Shown here: positions 42,952 to 51,450 of the stretch, piece after piece
How positions within the stretch are numbered: the first letter of the stretch is position 1
Layout of the letters: every line of letters starts with the position of its first letter
NCBI GenBank assembly: GCA_902789245.1
Contig: CADAND010000001.1
Span: 1 to 64,000 of the forward strand
Length of the DNA: 64,000 nucleotides
DNA from: an uncultured Bacteroidia bacterium
Lineage (GTDB): Bacteria > Bacteroidota > Bacteroidia > Bacteroidales > UBA932
Direction of reading: 5' to 3'
The notes under the pieces: model-generated
Databases searched by the model: none
Told to the model about the DNA's origin: nothing
What the model saw: the letters and a program-made list of their open reading frames with translations, nothing else
Program-made: the position numbers and the translations under genes

Positions 42952-45900
42952 GTATCTACCGATCCGCGGTCGAACATCCTGTCACGACGGCCCTGGTATT
43001 CATCGCCCTCGCGATCCTCGGTGTCTTCTCCCTGAGCCGGACATCCATCGCCCTGCTCCCGGAGTTCGACTCCAACACGATCATGGTGATGGCTTCGTAC
43101 CAGGGCGCCAACGCGCAGGAAATCGAGACCAACCTGACCAAGGTCCTGGAGAACACCCTGAACGGTGTCGAGGACCTGAAGGAGATGACCTCCCAGTCCA
43201 AGGAGAACATTTCCCTGCTGACCCTGACTTTCAACTACGGCGTCGACATCGAGGCGGCGACCAACAGCGTACGCGACAAGTTGGACATGGTCAATTCCAT
43301 GCTCCCGGACGGGGTGTCGAACCCCGTCATCTTCAAGTTCAACGCCTCCGACATGCCGATCATGCTGCTCTCCGCCACGGCGAACGAGAGCCTTTCCGGC
43401 CTGGACAAGATCCTGGACGACAAGGTGGCCACCCCGCTGGCGCGCGTGTCCGGCGTGGGTACGGTGTCCGTGAGCGGTGCGCCCGGACGTGAGATCCAGG
43501 TCTATTGCGACCCCAGCAAGCTGCAGGCCTACGGCCTCAGCCTCAGCGGCATCGCAAGCGTGATCTCGGCCGAGAACCGCAACCTCCCTTCCGGCAACAT
43601 CGACATCGGCTCCGAGACCTACACCCTGCGCGTGCAGAAGGAGTTCTCCGATCCGTCCGAGCTGCTGGACATCGTGGTCGGCGCGTCGAACGGCCGGGCC
43701 GTGTACCTGCGCGACGTCGCCACCGTCCTGGACGGCCAGCAGGAGCGCGAGCAGGAGTCCTACACCAACGGTGAGCGCTCCGCCCGCATCATCATCCAGA
43801 AGCAGAGCGACGCCAACACGGTGAACGTGATCCGCGGCGTCAAGAAGCAGCTCGCGCAGATCGAGAAGACGCTGCCCGCCGACGTGAAGATCACGACGAT
43901 CGTCGACGGCTCCCGCGAAATCATCAATACCATCCGCACCCTCATCGAGACCATCCTGATCACCTTCCTGGTGGTCATGCTCGTGGTCTTCGTGTTCCTG
44001 GGCAACTGGAAGTCCACCTTCATCATCGTCCTGTCCATCCCGCTGGCCCTGCTGGCGTCGCTGATGTATCTCTTCGCCACCGGAAACACGCTCAATATCA
44101 TCTCGATGTCCGCCCTCACCATCGCCATCGGTATGGTCGTGGATGACGCCATCGTGGTGCTGGAGAACGTGTCCTCGCACATCGCCCGCGGCGAGAAGCC
44201 GAAAGAGGCGGCCGTGCACGGCACGGGCGAGGTGGGTATCTCCGTCATCGCCTCCACGCTGACCATGCTCTGCGTGTTCCTGCCGCTGACGATGATCAAC
44301 GGCATGGCCGGCATCATGTTCCGCCAGCTCGGCTGGATCGTGTCCATCATCATGGTCGTGTCCACGACCGCCGCCCTGACCTTCGTGCCGATGCTTTGCT
44401 CCCGCTGGCTCAAGAAAGAAGTTAGCCACGGAAAGGCCTACAACGCTGTTTTCGTGCCGATCAACAAGGCCATCGATAAGATTTCCCGCGGCTACGCGCA
44501 CGTCATCCACTGGGCCACCAAGCGCCGCAAGGTGGTGATCCTGGGCTTCGCCGCCGTGTTCGTTGCGTCCCTCGCCCTGCTGTTGCCGGGCCTCAAGACG
44601 GAATATTTCCCGCGCGGCGACTCCGAACGCCTCACCGTCACCATCAACCTGCCGATGGGTACGGCGCAGGATGTCACGCGGGGCGTCTATGAGCGCCTCT
44701 ATGCCGATATCACCGCGGCCGTGCCGGAGATCGAAGTGCTCAATGCCACGTTCGGCCAGGCCGACACCGACAACACCTTCGCGAGCATGCAGAGCAACGG
44801 TACGCACATCATCTCGCTGAACCTCAATATCGGCACCTCGAGCACGCGTAAGCGCTCTTCGGCCGAGATTTCCGACGTGCTGCGCGGCATCTTCGCGAAG
44901 TACCCGGAGATCCGCCGCGCGATGGTCACCGAAGGCATGGGCATGGGTATGGGCGCCTCCTCCGTCGAGGTGGAAGTCTACGGTTACGACTTCACCGAGA
45001 CCGACCGCGTGGCGCAGGAACTGCAGGCCCGCCTGATGAAGGAGGATTCCTTCACGCAGGTGACCCTCAGCCGCGAAGAATACACGCCGGAGCTCCGCAT
45101 GGACTTCGACCGCACCAAGCTGGCCCTGCACGGACTGAATTCCACGACCGCCGCCTCCGCGTTCAGCGCGGCGATGAGCGGCACCGTGGCCTCGCTGTAC
45201 CGCGAAGACGGTGAAGAATACAACATCCGTGTGCGTTACGCGCCGGAATTCCGCTCCAGCGTCGAGGACATGGAGAACGTCGTGGTCTCGACCCCGACGG
45301 GCGCCACCGTCCGCATGAAGGAGCTGGGCACCGTGGTCGAAGGCCTGGTGCCGCCGACCATCGAGCGCAAGGACCGTTCGCGTATGATCACCGTCCGCGG
45401 CATCGTGGCGAAGGGCTCCGCCCTGAGCGACGCCGTGGAGAGCTGCGAGAAGGTCCTCAACGACATGACGGTCCCGTCCGAGATCTCGACGGTCATCGCC
45501 GGTGACTACGAGGACCAGCAGGAAATGTTCAGCCAGATGGCTGTGCTGATCCTCCTGATGATCCTGCTCGTCTACATGGTGATGGCCTCGCAGTTCGAGA
45601 ACCTGATGGGTCCGTTCGTGATCATGTTCAGCGTGCCGTTCGCCCTGGTGGGCGTGCTGCTCGGCCTGCGCGTCACGGGCATGGCCCTCGGCATGATGTC
45701 CATCATCGGCGTCATCATCCTGATCGGTATCGTGGTGAAGAACGGTATCGTGCTCATCGACTACACGATCCTCTGCCGCGAGCGCGGCATGAACATCCGC
45801 GACGCGTCCACGACGGCGGCCAAGAGCCGTCTGCGCCCGATCCTCATGACCACCCTGACCACCGTGCTCGGTATGCTCCCGATGGCCATCGGCACGGGCG

Positions 45901-46052
45901 AGGGTTCCGAGATGTGGCGCGGCCTGGGTGTCACGGTGTGCTGGGGTCTGACCGTCTCCACGCTCATCACCCTCGTGCTCATCCCGACGGTCTACTGCTC
46001 GTTTACCAACCGTATGGAAAGAAGACTTGAAAGAAGGAGGAACCGCCAATGA
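42948..46052 (+). CDS. RND-family (AcrB-like) efflux pump
   Basis: This 1034-residue protein has about 12 membrane helices and two large periplasmic loops. The proton-relay Asp pair is seen in AIGMVVDDAIVVLENV (TM4). The N-terminal YRSAVEHPVTTALVFIALAI and the second-half GVIILIGIVVKNGIVLIDY are typical. It uses the proton gradient to extrude hydrophobic or amphiphilic compounds. The substrate range cannot be read. The gene overlaps the PII-like gene by 4 nt. Confidence 0.95.
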   Translation: MSIYRSAVEHPVTTALVFIALAILGVFSLSRTSIALLPEFDSNTIMVMASYQGANAQEIETNLTKVLENTLNGVEDLKEMTSQSKENISLLTLTFNYGVDIEAATNSVRDKLDMVNSMLPDGVSNPVIFKFNASDMPIMLLSATANESLSGLDKILDDKVATPLARVSGVGTVSVSGAPGREIQVYCDPSKLQAYGLSLSGIASVISAENRNLPSGNIDIGSETYTLRVQKEFSDPSELLDIVVGASNGRAVYLRDVATVLDGQQEREQESYTNGERSARIIIQKQSDANTVNVIRGVKKQLAQIEKTLPADVKITTIVDGSREIINTIRTLIETILITFLVVMLVVFVFLGNWKSTFIIVLSIPLALLASLMYLFATGNTLNIISMSALTIAIGMVVDDAIVVLENVSSHIARGEKPKEAAVHGTGEVGISVIASTLTMLCVFLPLTMINGMAGIMFRQLGWIVSIIMVVSTTAALTFVPMLCSRWLKKEVSHGKAYNAVFVPINKAIDKISRGYAHVIHWATKRRKVVILGFAAVFVASLALLLPGLKTEYFPRGDSERLTVTINLPMGTAQDVTRGVYERLYADITAAVPEIEVLNATFGQADTDNTFASMQSNGTHIISLNLNIGTSSTRKRSSAEISDVLRGIFAKYPEIRRAMVTEGMGMGMGASSVEVEVYGYDFTETDRVAQELQARLMKEDSFTQVTLSREEYTPELRMDFDRTKLALHGLNSTTAASAFSAAMSGTVASLYREDGEEYNIRVRYAPEFRSSVEDMENVVVSTPTGATVRMKELGTVVEGLVPPTIERKDRSRMITVRGIVAKGSALSDAVESCEKVLNDMTVPSEISTVIAGDYEDQQEMFSQMAVLILLMILLVYMVMASQFENLMGPFVIMFSVPFALVGVLLGLRVTGMALGMMSIIGVIILIGIVVKNGIVLIDYTILCRERGMNIRDASTTAAKSRLRPILMTTLTTVLGMLPMAIGTGEGSEMWRGLGVTVCWGLTVSTLITLVLIPTVYCSFTNRMERRLERRRNRQ

Positions 46053-46342
46053 AAGCCATGTTCATCGCCTACAACCAGGCCTATAACGAAGAAATCGTAG
46101 ATATTCTCGCCGCCCACGGCCAGCGTGGTTTCACCCGCTGGGAGGGCGTGGAAGGCAAGGGAGACTTCAACGGATTCCCCCGTTTCGGCAGCCACGCGTG
46201 GCCGGAACTGAACCACGCGCTGCTCGTGATGGTGGCCGACGAAAAGGTCGCGCCGCTGCTCGAAACGCTGGGCGCCAAGGACAAGGAAGCCCCGGACCTG
46301 GGACTCCGCGCCTTCGTGTGGAATGTTGAATCTTACTATTAA
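46049..46342 (+). CDS. PII-like protein associated with the RND pump (PG0541-like)
   Basis: This 97-residue small protein has a ferredoxin-like pattern (MKAMFIAYNQAYNEEIVDIL, then WEGVEGKGDFNGFPRFGSHA) similar to PG0541-type proteins always found with RND operons in this phylum. The PII-like fold suggests a cytoplasmic sensor that tunes the pump, but no ligand is known. It is translationally coupled to the pump gene. Confidence 0.75.
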   Translation: MKAMFIAYNQAYNEEIVDILAAHGQRGFTRWEGVEGKGDFNGFPRFGSHAWPELNHALLVMVADEKVAPLLETLGAKDKEAPDLGLRAFVWNVESYY

Positions 46343-46348
46343 TTTTAT

Positions 46349-46356
46349 TACCTTTG
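46349..46356 (+). promoter_or_regulatory. -7 promoter box of trxA
   Basis: TACCTTTG lies 48 nt before the ATG at 46405. Confidence 0.55.
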
Positions 46357-46404
46357 CGGGTACGGACGTTTGTCCGCCTGCTAAAACTAATCGACAAAAG
46401 TAGT

Positions 46405-46719
46405 ATGGAAACTGTTATCAATCCGAACAATATCAGTGAGATGCTCGCCTCCAGCCAGCCGGTCCTGATCGACTTCTGGGCCACCTGGTGCGGCCCCTGC
46501 CGCATCCTTTCCCCGACCGTGGACGAAGTAGCCGCCGAGCTCGGCGACAAAGCCGTCGTGGCCAAGTGCAACGTGGACGACTGCGAGGACATCGCCGTCC
46601 AGTACGGCATCCGCAACATCCCGACCCTGCTCTTCTTCAAGGACGGGCAGCTGGCGGACCGCACCGTGGGTGTCGTCTCCAAGCAGGAGATCATCGAGCG
46701 CCTGCAGAAATTGATGTAA
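46405..46719 (+). CDS. trxA: Thioredoxin
   Basis: This 104-residue protein carries the active site FWATWCGPCR (about 24-33), the cis-Pro segment GIRNIPTLLFFKDG and the usual C-terminus. It reduces protein disulfides in the cytoplasm. The ATG at 46405 gives the family length; a longer reading would start before the promoter box. Confidence 0.96.
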   Translation: METVINPNNISEMLASSQPVLIDFWATWCGPCRILSPTVDEVAAELGDKAVVAKCNVDDCEDIAVQYGIRNIPTLLFFKDGQLADRTVGVVSKQEIIERLQKLM

Positions 46720-46739
46720 TACTTTAACCTTTATAGTTA

Positions 46740-47351
46740 ATGAAAAAGCTTATTGTTATCGTCGCTTCCCTGCTCGTCGCAGTGAGCGCACACGCCCAGT
46801 TCGGTATCGTGGCGGGTATCACTTCTTCCAAGGCAACCATCGACGCTGCTCTCTCCGATGTGCAGAACGTCACCCAGTACCATGTCGGTCTGACGTACAA
46901 GATCGATCTCGGCATCATCGCCATCCAGCCGGCCCTCATCTACAACGTGAAGGGTGCCAAGGTGTCCGAGTTCAAGGAACTCGGCGACATCGCCTCGTTT
47001 GATTACAAGAACGGTTACCTCGAGCTGCCCGTCCAGGTGCAGGCCGGTCTGAACCTGGGTGTGGCCCGTATCTATGCCATCGCCGAGCCGTTCATCGGCT
47101 ATGCCATCACCAACTCCACCCAGAGTTCCAACGGCAACAAGATTGACGTCAAGTGGGACGAGGTGAAGAACAAGCTGGAGTACGGTGTCGGTGTCGGTGC
47201 CGGTGTCGAGCTGATCAAGCACGTGCAGATTTCCGCCCGCTATTTCTGGAATCTGGGCAACGTAGACAAGGTGGCCATCGCGACCGTGACCGATGCAGTC
47301 TCCAACAAGGCTGCCAACGGTATCGTCGCTTCTGTCACGCTCCTCTTCTAG
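46740..47351 (+). CDS. PorT-like outer-membrane beta-barrel protein
   Basis: This 203-residue protein has a signal peptide (MKKLIVIVASLLVAVSAHAQ) and an eight-strand-like pattern such as IAIQPALIYNVKGAKV, YLELPVQVQAGLNL and the closing GIVASVTLLF with terminal Phe. It is predicted to sit in the outer membrane; the function is unknown. It starts 20 nt after trxA. Confidence 0.85.
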   Translation: MKKLIVIVASLLVAVSAHAQFGIVAGITSSKATIDAALSDVQNVTQYHVGLTYKIDLGIIAIQPALIYNVKGAKVSEFKELGDIASFDYKNGYLELPVQVQAGLNLGVARIYAIAEPFIGYAITNSTQSSNGNKIDVKWDEVKNKLEYGVGVGAGVELIKHVQISARYFWNLGNVDKVAIATVTDAVSNKAANGIVASVTLLF

Positions 47352-47357
47352 TCAGAT

Positions 47358-47888
47358 ATGTCGGACAAACGGGCAGTTATCTATTGCTCTTCCAGCTCCG
47401 ACATCGATCCTGCCTACAATCAAGCTGCGCGGCAAATCGTCCGCGCAGCTTGTTTGGCTGGATATGATATTGTTTCCGGAGGATCCTGGCGCGGCACCAT
47501 GGGGCATGTCTGTGACGAGGCCCTCTCGCACGGCGTGCGCGTGATAGGTGTGCTGCCCCGGTTCATGAAGGGATTCGAGCATCCCCGCCTGACGGAGTGT
47601 CTCTGGACGGAGCGCATGTCGGAGCGCAAGGATGTGATGCGGGAAGGAACCTCCCTGGCCATCGCCCTTCCGGGCGGCATCGGGACGCTGGACGAAGCTG
47701 CGGAGACCTATTGTCTCGCGAAGCTGGGCCGCTATCCCGGCAAGGTGGTCTTTTTCAACATGGACGGATTCTATGATCCGTTCAAGCAGCAGCTGGACCG
47801 CTACGTGGAGCGGGGCATGATGGACGCGGCCTCCCGCGCCCTGGCCCATTTCCCGGAGACGGTCGCCGAATTCGAGGCTTTGTTATGA
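47358..47888 (+). CDS. LOG-family nucleotide-binding protein
   Basis: This 176-residue Rossmann-type protein has the LOG signature: SGGSWRGTMGHVCDEAL (about 39-55), ERMSERKDVM (about 88-97) and PGGIGTLDEAAE (about 108-119). LOG enzymes cut the ribose-base bond of nucleoside 5'-monophosphates. Whether it yields cytokinin-like bases or only salvages AMP is unknown. It overlaps the prenyl synthase gene by 4 nt. Confidence 0.92.
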   Translation: MSDKRAVIYCSSSSDIDPAYNQAARQIVRAACLAGYDIVSGGSWRGTMGHVCDEALSHGVRVIGVLPRFMKGFEHPRLTECLWTERMSERKDVMREGTSLAIALPGGIGTLDEAAETYCLAKLGRYPGKVVFFNMDGFYDPFKQQLDRYVERGMMDAASRALAHFPETVAEFEALL

Positions 47889-48853
47889 GCAGAGAAGAGA
47901 TCCTCGCATATCTGGGCGCCGATTGGGATCGCGTGAAGATCCTGATCCGGAGCCACCTGCACACGGACGTCCCCTTGCTCGAGCAGACCAACGAGCGCAT
48001 CCTTTCGCATGCCGGCAAGATGTTGCGTCCGGTGGTGGGGCTGCTGATCGCGCATGCGATTTCGCGCCCGACCGAGGACAGTATCTGCTACGCGGCGGCT
48101 GCGGAACTGCTGCACAACGCCACGCTCATCCACGATGACGTGGCGGACGAGAGTTCCGAGCGGCGCGGGATCCCGACGCTGAGCGCCCTGCTTGGCCCCG
48201 GCCCCGCCGTGCTGGTGGGGGATTATTGGCTGGCCCGTGCGGTGGACCTGGTGGTCCGCACGGCACACCGGGATGTGGCCATCTCCTCATTCGCCAAGAC
48301 GCTGACCGACCTGGCGGAAGGCGAAATGCTCCAGCTGGAGAAGGCGTCTTCCTGCGACACGACGGAGGAGGATTATCTCCGCATCATCTTCTGCAAGACG
48401 GCTTCGCTCTTCCGGGCCTCGACCGAGACGGCGGCTTTCTCCGTGGACGCTTCGCCCGAGCGGCTGGAGGCGGCCAAGGCCTATGGCACGGCTCTGGGCA
48501 TCGCTTTCCAGATCAAGGACGACATCCTTGATTACGTCGGCACGGACGCCCTGGGCAAACCTGTCGGCGTGGACCTGAAGGAGCAGAAGATCACGCTCCC
48601 GCTGCTGGCCGCCCTGAGCGGCTCGCCGGACGAGGCGCGGATCCGACAGCTGGTACGCGAGATTCCGGAGCATCCGGAGAACTGCGCGACCGTCAGCGCC
48701 TTCGTTCGGGAGCGGGACGGCATCGAGCTGGCTGCCCGCAAACTCTCAGAATGGGTGGAACGTGCCGAGCGGGCGCTGGACACGTTCTCCGACGGCACGG
48801 CCAAGGAAGCCCTGATCGAAATCGCCCGCTACAACCAGTGGAGGCAGGTATGA
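47885..48853 (+). CDS. Polyprenyl diphosphate synthase
   Basis: This 322-residue enzyme has the first Asp-rich motif LIHDDVADESSERRG (about 80-94) and the second FQIKDDILDYVG (about 209-220). It elongates isoprenyl diphosphates, probably to the octaprenyl-size chain used for menaquinone (IspB-like). Chain length cannot be set from sequence alone. It is coupled to LOG upstream and holB downstream by ATGA overlaps. Confidence 0.93.
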   Translation: MSREEILAYLGADWDRVKILIRSHLHTDVPLLEQTNERILSHAGKMLRPVVGLLIAHAISRPTEDSICYAAAAELLHNATLIHDDVADESSERRGIPTLSALLGPGPAVLVGDYWLARAVDLVVRTAHRDVAISSFAKTLTDLAEGEMLQLEKASSCDTTEEDYLRIIFCKTASLFRASTETAAFSVDASPERLEAAKAYGTALGIAFQIKDDILDYVGTDALGKPVGVDLKEQKITLPLLAALSGSPDEARIRQLVREIPEHPENCATVSAFVRERDGIELAARKLSEWVERAERALDTFSDGTAKEALIEIARYNQWRQV

Positions 48854-49833
48854 CATTCGCGCAGCTGCAGGGAAATGAAGACGTGAAGCAGGCGTTGACC
48901 GGCATGGTTGACTCCGGCCGCATCCCGCACGCCATTCTCTTCCATGAGGACGACGGGGGCGGGGCCTTCCCGCTTGCGCTCGCCTTCCTGCAGTACCTGT
49001 TCTGCCAGGACCGCCGGCCCGGGGACGCCTGCGATGCGTGCCCTTCCTGCGGCAAAATCGCGAAGCTGATCCATCCGGACGTACATTTCGTCTTCCCGAC
49101 GGCCGCCGGCGTGCTCTCCGAGCAGTATATGGATCCGTTCCGCAAGCTCGTCGCCGACCGTCCGTCGTTCCGCGAGATGGAGCTCGCCGAGGCGCTGGGC
49201 ATCGAAGGCAAGAACGCCGTGATTGCCGTCGCGGAGTCGCGCCGCCTGCTGGAGAAGCTTTCGCTGAGCGCCCTGGAAGGGGGTTGGCGCGCCGTGGTGA
49301 TCTATCTGCCGGAGCGCCTGAATGCCGAGGCGGCGAACCGCCTCCTGAAAATGATTGAGGAACCGCCTGCACAGACGCAGTTCCTGCTGATTGCGCACCA
49401 AATGGAGCGCGTCCTGACGACGATCTCGTCCCGTTGTCAGCGCATCCGCGTCCGTCCCGCCGGGGCTTCCGCCGGGCCGGATTTCGCCGATGCAGACCTG
49501 TTGGACGAGTTGATGGCCGCGCTGCTGAGCCGCCGCCTGGGCGATGCCCTGGAGGTGTCGGAGAAACTTGCCGCGCTGCCTTCACGCGAAGTCGCGAAAT
49601 CTTTTTGTACCTTTGCCTCCGACCGCTTCCGCCAGATCTTTCTGGCGCAGCAGGGCGTCGAAGGCGTCGGCGAGATATCCCCGCAGGCCCGGCAGTGGGC
49701 CGCCAAATGCCGCAAGACCTTCCCGCGCCAGGCGCTGGAAGTGATGAACCGGACCCAGACCCTGATCGGCCGGAATGTCAACCTGAAGATCCTCTTCGCC
49801 GACATGGCCGATCGCTTATATATACAGATATGA
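48850..49833 (+). CDS. holB: DNA polymerase III delta' subunit-like protein
   Basis: This 327-residue AAA+ clamp-loader subunit has no Walker A, as is usual for delta'. The zinc-binding cluster CDACPSCGK (about 59-67) and the SRC-like sensor SSRCQRIRV (about 196-204) are present. It opens the sliding clamp together with the tau/gamma and delta subunits. A TACCTTTG inside it (49608) is probably chance. It overlaps the next gene by 4 nt. Confidence 0.9.
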   Translation: MTFAQLQGNEDVKQALTGMVDSGRIPHAILFHEDDGGGAFPLALAFLQYLFCQDRRPGDACDACPSCGKIAKLIHPDVHFVFPTAAGVLSEQYMDPFRKLVADRPSFREMELAEALGIEGKNAVIAVAESRRLLEKLSLSALEGGWRAVVIYLPERLNAEAANRLLKMIEEPPAQTQFLLIAHQMERVLTTISSRCQRIRVRPAGASAGPDFADADLLDELMAALLSRRLGDALEVSEKLAALPSREVAKSFCTFASDRFRQIFLAQQGVEGVGEISPQARQWAAKCRKTFPRQALEVMNRTQTLIGRNVNLKILFADMADRLYIQI

Positions 49834-51020
49834 CGACCAACGAATCCATTCAATACGATTGTTTCCGCGGCTGCGTGGTGACGCACGAGCCGGAGTCGGG
49901 CGAGACCCGCTGTTCCTACCGGGCCGGCTGCTGCAAGCTCGGAGACTACAACTGGCTGAAGGAGGCTTCCGACGGCACCTGCCGGGGCCTGTATGAAGTC
50001 CGCTTCAAGAATACCCGCAAGGGGTTCTACATCAATGATTCCCAGCAGAATGTCCGCATGGGCGACCTGGTGGTCGTGGAGGCCACGACCGGCCAGGACC
50101 TCGGCATCGTGACCCTGGAGGGCCCGATCGTCGGCCGCCAGATGCGCAGCCGGGGCGTCGATCCGGAGACGACGCAGTTCAAGCGGATTTACCGCAAGGC
50201 GCGCCAGAGCGACATCGAGAAGTGGCAGGAGGCCATCGCCCGTGAGCAGGAGACGATGATCAAGGCCCGGCGCATCGCCGCCGAGATGGGCCTGGAGATG
50301 AAAATCGGCGACGTGGAGTTCCAGGGAGACGGCTCCAAGGCCATCTTCTACTACATCGCCGACGGGCGTGTGGACTTCCGTCAGCTGATCAAGGTCTTCG
50401 CGGAGGAGTTCCGCATCCGCATCGAGATGAAGCAGATCGGTGCGCGGCAGGAGGCCGGCCTCATCGGAGGCCTGGGCATCTGTGGCCGCGAGCTGTGCTG
50501 CGCGAATTATATTTCTTCGTTCCAGAGCATTTCCACGGCGGCCGCGCGCTGCCAGGATTTGTCGCTCAATCCGCAGAAGCTGGCGGGTCAGTGCGGCAAG
50601 CTCAAGTGCTGCCTCAACTACGAGGTGGCCACCTACCTGGACGCCCAGTCCCGCATCCCGAAGGTGAATGGGCCGCTGGAGTTCGAGGACGGCCTCGCCT
50701 GGCTGCGCAAGACGGACATCCTGCGCGAGGTGATGTATTTCTCGTACGACAAGTCCTCCGACGCGGCGCTCTATCCGCTGGATGCCGCCGAGGTGTGGGA
50801 CATCCTGGAGATGAACCGCAACGGCGAGAAGCCGGAGTCCCTGCGCACGGAGCCCGAGCCGTATGTGCCGGAGTTCGTGACGGCGGTGGGCGACGACAGC
50901 ATTTCGCGTTTTGACGCGCCCAAGCGTAAGCGTCCCCGCGGCGGCAAGAACCGCGGCCGGGGCGGCCGGAACCGGGGCGGCAAGGACGGTGGCCAGAAGG
51001 GCCCGAAATCTTCCGAATAA
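49830..51020 (+). CDS. PSP1-domain protein (RicT/YaaT-like)
   Basis: This 396-residue protein has a PSP1 domain (about 90-245) and Cys pairs in GLGICGRELCCANY and QCGKLKCCLNY (about 215-270) that could hold an Fe-S cluster, as in RicT. The C-terminal tail (about 365-396) is Lys/Arg/Gly-rich, like an RNA-binding extension. RicT helps RNA processing in Firmicutes; the role in Bacteroidota is unproven. The holB-PSP1-gldH order is typical of the phylum. Confidence 0.9.
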   Translation: MTTNESIQYDCFRGCVVTHEPESGETRCSYRAGCCKLGDYNWLKEASDGTCRGLYEVRFKNTRKGFYINDSQQNVRMGDLVVVEATTGQDLGIVTLEGPIVGRQMRSRGVDPETTQFKRIYRKARQSDIEKWQEAIAREQETMIKARRIAAEMGLEMKIGDVEFQGDGSKAIFYYIADGRVDFRQLIKVFAEEFRIRIEMKQIGARQEAGLIGGLGICGRELCCANYISSFQSISTAAARCQDLSLNPQKLAGQCGKLKCCLNYEVATYLDAQSRIPKVNGPLEFEDGLAWLRKTDILREVMYFSYDKSSDAALYPLDAAEVWDILEMNRNGEKPESLRTEPEPYVPEFVTAVGDDSISRFDAPKRKRPRGGKNRGRGGRNRGGKDGGQKGPKSSE

Positions 51021-51021
51021 T

Positions 51022-51450
51022 ATGACACGGCGGGCCTGGAGCTTGCTGCTGACGGCGCTCTCCTGCGTGCTGGCGCTGCCTTCCTGCATCGAAACGGACG
51101 CTGTGGAGGAGTTTGTCCGGCGGGACGAGGCCCGGGCCGGCGTCTACGTCTATAAGCTGGACCTGCCGGACACCACGGCAGCCTATGATGTCTGGTTCTA
51201 CAGCCGGACCGGGGAGCGTCCGTTGGAGAGCGTACGGATGAACGTGCAGTGGCTCGCGCCCTCGGGCGAGGCCTTCTTTGAGACGGTTTACATGCGCCGG
51301 GTGGACCCTCGCGGGACGAAGGAGCTGTACCGGAGCGGCGTCGTTCCCGCACAGGCGGGGGAGTGGCAGCTGAGCGTCCGCCCGGTGGACGTGGATGAGG
51401 ATTTCCTGGGGCTGGGTGTCATTTACAAGAAAAAGAATGGGACACGATAA
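51022..51450 (+). CDS. gldH: GldH-like lipoprotein
   Basis: This 142-residue lipoprotein has a lipobox at LALPSC (Cys at about 22) and a GldH domain recognised by YVYKLDLPDTTAAYDVWFYS. GldH was found through gliding, but homologues are widespread in non-gliding Bacteroidota. No gliding machinery is seen here. It begins 1 nt after the PSP1 stop and overlaps trmB by 14 nt. Confidence 0.8.
   Translation: MTRRAWSLLLTALSCVLALPSCIETDAVEEFVRRDEARAGVYVYKLDLPDTTAAYDVWFYSRTGERPLESVRMNVQWLAPSGEAFFETVYMRRVDPRGTKELYRSGVVPAQAGEWQLSVRPVDVDEDFLGLGVIYKKKNGTR

Noticed and set aside
42855..46049. Antisense frame of 1064 codons opposite the RND pump, rich in His, Asp and Gly
   Set aside because: It has no signal peptide or domain, and its extreme composition is explained by the codon bias of the pump gene. 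A real protein there is unlikely.
49608..49615. TACCTTTG promoter-like box inside holB
   Set aside because: It lies well inside a coding region with no properly spaced -33 element, and the next gene is already coupled by an ATGA overlap. It may be chance.
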